Shown piece after piece: positions 46,101-51,547 of a DNA stretch of 51,547 bases. Under the pieces are notes generated by a model. The model was not told the origin of the DNA. It was given only the letters and a program-made list of their open reading frames with translations, and did no database searches. Each line of letters begins with the position of its first letter. Within the stretch, counting starts at the first letter, position 1. Both the position numbers and the translations under genes were made by a program. The DNA comes from a virus. The DNA lies in IMG/VR virus record IMGVR_UViG_3300044799_000342, positions 1 through 51,547 of that record. One strand, written 5' to 3'.

Positions 46101-46859
46101 CTGGCTTCCGTCGGGGTTGGTCTGCGTCAGCACCGCCCCGCGAACCCACACCTGGTTCTTAACGTCGCGGGCCTTGCGCACCTGGCCGCAGGCGCGGATT
46201 CGTGGCCGGCCGCTTACTACGTCGGCGGGGTAGCCTTCGGTCACGCCCGCCAAAGACATGGAGAAGTAGGTGCGCCAGGCGCCCATGCCTGGGATCGGGT
46301 CTTTGGGGTCAACCTTGATCACGCCGGTCGCCGTCTCGTACCAGCGGCCGCCGTTGACCTCGGCCAGTTTGGTTATCGCTTCGCCGTAGGTCTGGAAGGA
46401 GAGAATCTGGGGAACGACGGCACCGGCCGTCCAGTCCGGCATGTTCACCGCGTAGTGCTGCGCGCCGGACGCGGCCAGCAAATCCTCGATCAACTCCGGC
46501 ACCGTCCGCGAACCATCAACCGTGACAACCACCTTGTGGTAGGTGTTGTCCAACACCGCCGACATGCCCTGGCATTCAATCGTCTTGCCCGTGGCGTCGG
46601 CGTTGTCGGGGTGCAGGACCGTGCCGGTGAACACCCGCTGGCGGGCCGCGCCCACGAAACCCTCGTCGATGGTGACGCGCGCTCCGAATACGACGCTGGG
46701 CGGCACGGCGCCCCTGATGCGAATGCTGGCGGTCGGTACCTTCTGGATCGCGTTGGTGTGGTTGACCGAGACGAATTCGGTTAACTCGCTCCCGCCGATC
46801 ACGATCCGGTAGCTGGCGGGTTTGTAGTCGACGTTCAGGTAGAGGTTGTCTATCGTCAT
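43185..46859 (-). CDS. tail hub/tip protein with PKD and Asp-box beta-propeller
   Basis: 1224 residues from the ATG at 46859 (ATGA overlap). Residues 1-400: baseplate hub-like fold (FTGTVLHPDNADATGKTIEC, YGEAITKLAEVNGGRWYE). About 400-480: PKD domain (VTFDGSPSIDPDGQIVSWTW... VTLAVVDNDGG). From about 480 on: BNR/Asp-box propeller with SQDDGATW, SPDAGVTW, SDAQGATF, TENRGLSW and SDDKGDSW, as in sialidase-like and photosystem-assembly-like propellers. No sialidase FRIP/catalytic set was recognised, so it may bind rather than cut glycans. Candidate receptor recognition protein. Confidence 0.75.
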   Translation of the reverse strand: MTIDNLYLNVDYKPASYRIVIGGSELTEFVSVNHTNAIQKVPTASIRIRGAVPPSVVFGARVTIDEGFVGAARQRVFTGTVLHPDNADATGKTIECQGMSAVLDNTYHKVVVTVDGSRTVPELIEDLLAASGAQHYAVNMPDWTAGAVVPQILSFQTYGEAITKLAEVNGGRWYETATGVIKVDPKDPIPGMGAWRTYFSMSLAGVTEGYPADVVSGRPRIRACGQVRKARDVKNQVWVRGAVLTQTNPDGSQSSVTLEERAYAPSPWVLNPDGSQAYNDELYSNEIIDTIAVAGAEAGRRVMVKNRLVTQVDIRIDGDPQVQSGVTVQVEDPSYSAVTGRWFVEAVATTLAAGRFETQLTLLGGPQSGGQIIVAPFANFLYNVEQEIMGDRPWDIVTFDGSPSIDPDGQIVSWTWSDNQTPPLVSGTGQTITVRIDPSVVVPPWEVTLAVVDNDGGTDTLTLTIPYEATAADVWIPSIFTALGTTASATPDGGITWNHQVIAGKTIISTGAKPADGVTFGVGAFGSADGLVYRTTDFCATAPTLVLTTPGGHPIEHIWWDINVVTRVWAITRNGLLYWSQDDGATWAVYDDLAAKFGLVSIRLARIGTPTAGGVWIFGGTGIGYPLICWDAALNHSWTGAVIGGELAADLAASGYPTDLYVTSAAAHDDGLAIILNSATHTPAIYFSASGALGDGSDWKRAVGDAGALAKTRGKWVELDLTTGHYALGFDDAAIYRMDVAAGVGTISAAPATFGTDRGNYALSLAWYENIDQSYLVATEDIGGAVDGTIYKTWDRFGTVAKVLPATGYSAAPAGARAKMIALGAPGQAAIGRLAIVHDAGGATTWDISYPDSAFSLWTNVALPATTTHERPRPICLTKDLWFVEDVGGFGDPTACSFGNRCNRELARSPDAGVTWAATVVGDETCNSYRGCTGDETNHFSRVAMDAGGRVWAARKRGTNTTHPIRVEIWYSDAQGATFTWHLAATLTNPGGVRYPLALLCHPTNQNIIALISHDPYPNTPGDSHVIVYMTENRGLSWTERGPTVASGDNFAMTGDGQASRFMMLPNGRIVIANRQNSSDQFTIHASDDKGDSWQLRWTDPNGGDIVLFTQGQWLNNGAHLVGLRVPTQNGLAGDMAVMESMTSGNGWTVRTVPNPTGYADNNWDAVYDPIDDVIYAQDGYFMVTHAVWRLRDATNGGVTWEDITANLAVPSSHWESIALIPRT

Positions 46860-47215
46860 CGCGCTATGAAGGACAGGCGCACGCGGCGCGTGGCCGCCGT
46901 GGTGCCGTAGGAACCTGTCACCGCCTCCACGATTTCGCACCCCTCAAGGAAGGCCACCTGTGTAACCGGCACGGCTTCCCAGTCCGTCAGCGTGGCCTGG
47001 GTGTTCACCGTTGCCTCAAGCAAGCCCGCCCGCGCCGGCGTCAGATACATTTCGATCACCCGCCGCCGGCTGCCGATTCCCATGGTGACGATACTCTCGG
47101 CGGCCGCGCCAAGCGGTAGGCTAACGTCCGCCGTTGCCTTGGGCTGGCCCCAACCCGTGTCGGTTACGGGTTCTTCATCGCCGCTGAATGTGACGGCCCC
47201 AAAACTGGCGGTCAT
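46856..47215 (-). CDS. distal tail-like protein
   Basis: 119 residues, AAGGAGG before the ATG at a long distance. Beta-rich (TASFGAVTFSGDEEPVTDTGWGQ... RRVIEMYLTPARAGLLEATV... AFLEGCEIVEAVTGSYGT). It lies between the tape measure and tail hub, where Dit or a similar baseplate protein is expected. Overlaps the hub gene start (ATGA). Confidence 0.55.
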   Translation of the reverse strand: MTASFGAVTFSGDEEPVTDTGWGQPKATADVSLPLGAAAESIVTMGIGSRRRVIEMYLTPARAGLLEATVNTQATLTDWEAVPVTQVAFLEGCEIVEAVTGSYGTTAATRRVRLSFIAR

Positions 47216-50200
47216 CTAGCCGATTCCTCCTTTTAGTGCCGCGCCCTGCAAATAGGCCGTCCGTTGAGACTGGCCCATCGCTTCGTCGAGCGCGCGGTCG
47301 GCTTCCGCGTGCATCGCGCGGCGGATCGCATCCCAGTCGTAGCCCGAAAATGCCCAGGCGAAGTTGAACTGCGGTGCCTGCCGCTGGCCGGCGCGCAAGA
47401 TCTCCTCGCCGCCGTGGGCCATGATCGGCACGGGCGCACCAATCGGGCCTGGCACGATCCCGCCGTGTTGGAAGTCAACCAGCGGGATCGGGTTGGGCGG
47501 TATGTCGATGGTCTTGCCGATGAAGTGGCCGGCGATGGTGAAACCGAGCGAGAGTGTGTCGGGGATGAGGGTGTTGATCGCCCGAATGGCGCCGTTGATC
47601 GCTGCTTTGAACACGTCCTTGAGCGCGCTGGTGAGATCACCCAACGCGCCTGGCACGGCCTTCAGGCCGGCGATGATACCCTGGAAGATGGCATCGCCCA
47701 ACCGGCCAGCTGCATTGAAGAACGTACCGGCCAGATCGCCTATGCGGCCAGGAAGGGACGCGATTGCGCCCACCACGCTGGTGACGATGTTCCACACGCC
47801 CGCCACGACGTCATTCAGGGCACCGTCAGTCAACTGGTTGACCATCGCCCAACCCGCCCTGAAGCCCTCCACCACCTGGCCCACAAACCACGATGCCGCC
47901 TGCCCAACCGACGTGGACATGATGGCACCTACGACGTCGCCCAGGGCACCCGTCACGATGCCCACCAGACCGCCCGCGCCGGTTAGGAAGCCGGAGACGA
48001 TGCCAGGGATCGCCCCGAAGGCATCGCCGACCCAGCCAGGAATAGAGGCCAAGATGCCAGGTAGAGATGTGATCGCCTCCGCGATCCAGCCAGGGATAGC
48101 CTTGGCAAAATCCAGGATCGCGGTGCCGGCGGTCGTTAAGAGGCCAGGGATGGCCGTCAGGGCGTCGGCGAACAGGCCAGGGATTGCCTTAACACTGTCT
48201 ACGATCCAGCCAGGGATCGACGTAGCGAACCTCTGGATCGCCGTCCCCACCGGCCCCAGCAACCCAGGGATCGCCTTGAAGGCACCGCTGATCCAGCCAC
48301 CGATCAACCCGCCCAGGCCGGCGAACACGCCGCCGATCTTGTCCCACGGTATGTTCTTGAACATGCCGACGAGGGCATTCACCAGCCACGGCCCCGTCCG
48401 CGTAATCAGCATTGCGGGGATGCCCAAGAGGGCGAACACGAGCGCACCCGCCACGGCACCGGCGACGAAGCCCGCCCAGCCAGGCAAGGACGCCGCGAAC
48501 TGGGGCAGGGCCTCCGTGAACAGGGGCGGTAGGGTTTCGCTAAAGAACGTCGTAAGTGGTTGCCGGAAGGCGATGGCGAGGGCGGCAACGATTGCCGCGA
48601 CCACCAGTACAGCGAGGGCGATCCATCCGGCAACCGGTATGGCCGCTAATACTCCGGCGGCCGCGCCGAATGCTTCCGCCAGTGTTGGCCCTAGTGCAAC
48701 AACTAGGCCTCCGCCGATGGACGCCCCAAGGTAGCTGACGAAGTTGCTGATGCCCTTGATCACTTCCGGCGAGCCGCCCAGGCCGCCCAGGATGTTCCCC
48801 ATCAGGTTCGCAAACCACCCCTGTAAACCGCCGCCCGCTTCCCCCGTCGGCGTTTGCACCTGGACGCTTTGCGTCACAGTGCCCGTGATGGGGTTGAGTT
48901 TGTCGATGATCTTCGTGCCCGTGCGGACGACGTTCTGGTAGACGAAACCAGTGACGTCGGCCAGGCCGGAGATAAGCGCCGCACCTGTCCTCGCCACGAT
49001 TTGTGTGATGGTGACGGCCTTGTTGACCATCTTGGCGGCGGTCGACACGAAATCGGCCACGGTGCCGACGATATCGCCAAGGACGCGTAGCGGGAAGGTG
49101 ATGATGCTCAGCGCCAGACCGGCGATGGCCGACACGAACCCCAGGACAATGTCTACAGAGATTGCTAGAATCAATGCCGCTATCGCCTTTGCCACCACGG
49201 GGACGACGGCGCCCAGGCGGTCGAAGTTGTCGGCCGTGGATTTGCCATCGTTCAGGAAACCGGCGATTTTCTCTCCCCACTGGCGGGCCGCATCGGCGGC
49301 CTTCAGGAGCCATTCGGCGATGGCCTGCAGGTCAACGACGGTATCGCCTAGTAGGAGAAAGAAGGTGGCAAGCGGGGTCTGTGCGCCTTTAAGGTAGGCG
49401 TTGAACGTGTCGCCCGTGGTCAGCGCATATTTTATGTAGAACGCTAGAGCCCCGAAGACGGTAGTGAGCCATTGAATTGACTTCCCGACCTTGTCCCGAA
49501 TGACCGGTTGCCAGGCGATCAATTGGTTGAAGCCCTGGGTCAAAACGGGGATCAGGGCATTTCCGATCATGAGTTTCAGGCCACCCATCGCCGCCGACAA
49601 ATCACGTTGCGCATAGGTGTACTTCATGATTTGGGCAACATTGTCGGCCGAGAGAATCAGCCCCAGTTTTTTCGCTTGCGCCGTCATATCGGCCATACCC
49701 TGCGAACCCAGGTTCAGAAGTGGCAGAAGGGCCGCGCCCGACCGCCCGAAAAGCTGCATTGCAAGGCCGGTCTTGGCGGCGGCATTTTCCGCGTCGTCGG
49801 GAATGGAGTGGAAATAGTCAGAAAGGTCGTTCATCAGGTCGCCCATCGGCCGCATGTTCCCTTCGGAATCGGTCGCCTGGATTCCGATGTCGGCCAACTG
49901 CTGCGCCATGCTCTTGCCGCCCAAGGTGACGCCCGTTTCGACATCCTGAATGCCCTTGAGTTTCTTCTCGAATATGCCGAGGGACGTCGTCACGTCGTCG
50001 ATGCTTAGACCCACATGGTCGGAGGCGAACGCCCACGCTGAGGCCTGTTCGGCGGTGAGGCCCGTCTGGAGGGAGAGTTTGCGGATCGCGTCGGCGTATT
50101 GTGCCGTGTAGCTTATGGCATCAGTGACGGTTCTAACGGAGAAGATAGCTGCCACCGCGCCGCCGGCAATGGCGGCAACCTTGGCAATCGTTCCCATGAC

Positions 50201-50347
50201 GGCCGAGGTGCGGGTGCCGAAGCCCTCGGCCATTTGGGCAGCCTGCCCCGTCGCCTTGTCGACGCCGGAAAGCAGTTGGTTGGCGTCTACGCCAAGTTCA
50301 ACCAGCAGGCGTTCGACAACGTTGCCGCCGCCGAGACCTGAGACCAT
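47216..50347 (-). CDS. tape measure protein
   Basis: 1043 residues, CAGGGAGTAGCA before the ATG. The N-terminal 250 residues have the tape measure profile (FGTRTSAVMGTIAKVAAIAG, then DAIRKLSLQTGLTAEQASAW and LGIFEKKLKGI, like 'phage tail tape measure, TP901 type'). Several hydrophobic helices follow in the middle (WIALAVLVVAAIVAALAIAF). Residues about 690-830 repeat IPGW or IPGL motifs every 10-12 residues. Longest gene after the hub gene. By the usual length rule the tail would be about 150 nm. Confidence 0.9.
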   Translation of the reverse strand: MVSGLGGGNVVERLLVELGVDANQLLSGVDKATGQAAQMAEGFGTRTSAVMGTIAKVAAIAGGAVAAIFSVRTVTDAISYTAQYADAIRKLSLQTGLTAEQASAWAFASDHVGLSIDDVTTSLGIFEKKLKGIQDVETGVTLGGKSMAQQLADIGIQATDSEGNMRPMGDLMNDLSDYFHSIPDDAENAAAKTGLAMQLFGRSGAALLPLLNLGSQGMADMTAQAKKLGLILSADNVAQIMKYTYAQRDLSAAMGGLKLMIGNALIPVLTQGFNQLIAWQPVIRDKVGKSIQWLTTVFGALAFYIKYALTTGDTFNAYLKGAQTPLATFFLLLGDTVVDLQAIAEWLLKAADAARQWGEKIAGFLNDGKSTADNFDRLGAVVPVVAKAIAALILAISVDIVLGFVSAIAGLALSIITFPLRVLGDIVGTVADFVSTAAKMVNKAVTITQIVARTGAALISGLADVTGFVYQNVVRTGTKIIDKLNPITGTVTQSVQVQTPTGEAGGGLQGWFANLMGNILGGLGGSPEVIKGISNFVSYLGASIGGGLVVALGPTLAEAFGAAAGVLAAIPVAGWIALAVLVVAAIVAALAIAFRQPLTTFFSETLPPLFTEALPQFAASLPGWAGFVAGAVAGALVFALLGIPAMLITRTGPWLVNALVGMFKNIPWDKIGGVFAGLGGLIGGWISGAFKAIPGLLGPVGTAIQRFATSIPGWIVDSVKAIPGLFADALTAIPGLLTTAGTAILDFAKAIPGWIAEAITSLPGILASIPGWVGDAFGAIPGIVSGFLTGAGGLVGIVTGALGDVVGAIMSTSVGQAASWFVGQVVEGFRAGWAMVNQLTDGALNDVVAGVWNIVTSVVGAIASLPGRIGDLAGTFFNAAGRLGDAIFQGIIAGLKAVPGALGDLTSALKDVFKAAINGAIRAINTLIPDTLSLGFTIAGHFIGKTIDIPPNPIPLVDFQHGGIVPGPIGAPVPIMAHGGEEILRAGQRQAPQFNFAWAFSGYDWDAIRRAMHAEADRALDEAMGQSQRTAYLQGAALKGGIG

Positions 50348-50349
50348 TG

Positions 50350-50811
50350 CTACTCCCTGGGCGCCTCAGCCGGCGCGGGGCCGGCGGCCTTGGGCGTTAG
50401 GGCCGTGATCTGCGACATGATTTCCGTTGCGCCGCCCAGGGCGCCACGGAAATCGACGGCGGTGATCGCCGTCACCATGGCGGCGATGGCCTCCGTCAAC
50501 GGCGCCTCGCCCAGCACTTCCTGGTCGATGTCCGTCAGCAGGTGGCCCAGCGTGATCAGGTTGTCGGCCCCGAACAGGGGCAGCAACACCGTGATCACGT
50601 CGAACAGGATCGACACGTTGCGTTGCTGGGCTTCTTGGTTGGCCCCCGAAACGGTGGGCGGGTTCGTAACGATCCCCTCGATGGTGCCGCGCAACTCCAC
50701 CAGGTAGGGCGTGATCATGGCGGCGGCCTCAAGGCCGCGCCGCGCGGACAGGGGCGGGATCGTGTATTCCGTGCCCCCCAATGTGACCGAGACGGTTTCC
50801 GCTGTTGGCAT
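50350..50811 (-). CDS. tail assembly chaperone 2
   Basis: 153 residues, AAGGAGTAAGCGCCC before the ATG, ending three bases from the tape measure start. VTLGGTEYTIPPLSARRGLEAAAMI is the usual N-terminal barrel-like opening of tail assembly chaperones, with the Pro-rich end typical of them. Position directly before the tape measure supports the role. No slippery sequence linking it to the previous gene was seen. Confidence 0.6.
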   Translation of the reverse strand: MPTAETVSVTLGGTEYTIPPLSARRGLEAAAMITPYLVELRGTIEGIVTNPPTVSGANQEAQQRNVSILFDVITVLLPLFGADNLITLGHLLTDIDQEVLGEAPLTEAIAAMVTAITAVDFRGALGGATEIMSQITALTPKAAGPAPAEAPRE

Positions 50812-50817
50812 GGGCGC

Positions 50818-51477
50818 TTACTCCTTCGCTATGAAATCACTTCCCCGCACGATGATCCCCTGGGGCTGCAAACGCGCCGGCAGGGGCGGCGCCTTCCGGC
50901 GCGGGCCAGGTGGTGGCGCCCAGCGTAGCGGCGGGAACCGTTGCCGCTTGCCCTTGGCGTCGAACACACCACCGGCGATTGACCACTGGAATTCGTCCTC
51001 CTCATGCCGGATCACCACCGCTTCCTGCAGGTAACAGATCGCCTCCTCCGGCCCCAACTCAAGAATATGGTCGACTGGCCAGCCGTAGGCATGGGCCAGA
51101 CGCACGACAATGCTGGAAAGGGCGCGGTTGGGGTAGTCTTCGCCGCTGCGCCGGCCCGCCTGGGCGCCGGTGGCCACGAGGATCGGCAGGGTGCCGTGCA
51201 GGGCGTTCAGGGCCACGAGTACATCGACGGCGGCCAGGGCTTCGGCCAGGGTCGCGCCCAGCGCCTCGGGATCGGCACCGGTGGCCAGTTGCAGGAACGC
51301 CAGGATCGCGTTGGGGGCCTGGCCTTTGGTGGCGATCTCGCCAAGGGCAACCTGCAGCCGATAGTGCAGCCCCAGGCGGGCGCGCCGGACAGACAAAACG
51401 TGGCCGCCAAGCGTGATGCTGGCGGCCACGTCTTTCAGCCGTAGGGCGTCAAGGTAATCGATGGGCGCCAGTTGCAT
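50818..51477 (-). CDS. tail assembly chaperone 1
   Basis: 219 residues, starting MQLAPIDYLDALRLKDVAAS, with its start codon in the terminal repeat (also present at 55-57). Follows the tail tube gene across the circle. A C-terminal Pro/Arg-rich tail (WAPPPGPRRKAPPLPARLQP) after IVRLAHAYGWPVDHILELGPEEAICY, a pattern typical of the second half of chaperone GT-type proteins. It carries an internal copy of GTCGACCAT at 51067-51075. Confidence 0.6.
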   Translation of the reverse strand: MQLAPIDYLDALRLKDVAASITLGGHVLSVRRARLGLHYRLQVALGEIATKGQAPNAILAFLQLATGADPEALGATLAEALAAVDVLVALNALHGTLPILVATGAQAGRRSGEDYPNRALSSIVVRLAHAYGWPVDHILELGPEEAICYLQEAVVIRHEEDEFQWSIAGGVFDAKGKRQRFPPLRWAPPPGPRRKAPPLPARLQPQGIIVRGSDFIAKE

Positions 51478-51547
51478 ATTCGGTTATGGGCCAGCCCCTA
51501 CTACAAGACCGATGGATCGTAGCGGAGCATCTCGCCGAAGCGGTGGG
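51421..51547. repeat. 127-bp direct terminal repeat (right copy)
   Basis: Exact copy of bases 1-127. One copy should be removed to obtain the 51,420-bp unit. It contains the start of the tail assembly gene at 51477 and the last codons of the tail tube gene. Confidence 0.95.

Noticed and set aside
44952-46784. 610-codon open frame on the plus strand
   Set aside because: Antisense of the tail hub gene with Arg/His/Gly-rich composition and no motif.
50350-51477. Programmed frameshift joining the two tail assembly genes
   Set aside because: Each gene has its own start, the second with a good ribosome binding site, with a six-base gap and no slippery heptamer seen at the junction.
1-51547. Integrase or plasmid partition genes that would explain a repressor
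   Set aside because: No tyrosine or serine recombinase, transposase or ParA/ParB motif was seen in any frame, so lysogeny cannot be claimed from sequence.

Overview
The window is one complete, circularly closed genome of a tailed bacteriophage (siphovirus-like head and tail genes, 1043-residue tape measure). The first 127 bases are repeated exactly as the last 127, so the unit is 51,420 bp and the tail module runs across the junction. The DNA is GC-rich and essentially every convincing gene is on the minus strand; one weak plus-strand candidate lies at 6335-6487. Promoters of the -35 TTGACA / -10 type and AGGAGG ribosome binding sites indicate a bacterial host, but nothing in the sequence names it. 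No integrase, ParA, DNA polymerase, tRNA or CRISPR array was seen.

Reading in the direction of transcription (high to low coordinates). (1) An early/recombination block, 37244 to 25613, holds a RecT-like annealing protein, SbcD- and SbcC-like nuclease subunits, an Ala-rich repeat protein, a zinc-knuckle protein, a transglycosylase-like lysis protein, several small zinc-binding proteins, an XRE repressor, and a PfkB kinase plus cytidylyltransferase pair that looks like a split HldE (ADP-heptose synthesis). (2) The packaging and head block, 25396 to 14785, holds TerL, small genes, a portal-MuF fusion, a DUF1360-like protein, a ChaB/protease/scaffold polyprotein and the major capsid protein. (3) A 10-kb island, 14638 to 4198, has six glycosyltransferases (GT2, GT4 and GT9-like), three SAM methyltransferases, a RusA-like nuclease and small proteins. 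(4) The head-tail connector and tail block runs 4101 to 81, across the junction, then 51477 to 40000: connector, tail terminator, tail tube, chaperones, tape measure, distal tail, a PKD plus Asp-box beta-propeller tail protein, a six-repeat tail protein and a further tail protein. (5) A sigma-70-like factor and lysis block, 39961 to 37424, holds the sigma factor, two holin-like proteins, an AdoMet decarboxylase homologue and a GH25-like endolysin.

Two regulatory layers are visible. Five minus-strand promoters carry a 17-bp palindrome (CTAACCG-N3-CGGTTAG, complete or partial) in the spacer. The promoter of the XRE gene carries the same CCGTGGCGG core, which suggests an autoregulated repressor controlling early operons. 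Separately, the 9-mer ATGGTCGAC (GTCGACCAT in the transcribed sense) recurs in five intergenic gaps, mostly upstream of structural genes, and may be a late element linked to the phage sigma factor.

The most unusual biology is the glycan island inside the virion operon together with the heptose-activation pair. The simplest reading is a phage-encoded system that builds a methylated, possibly heptose-containing glycan on the virion or another target. Other notable points are a portal-like segment inside one methyltransferase, a J-domain-like reading frame in frame after the TerL stop, and a perfect 19-bp inverted repeat just upstream of TerL.
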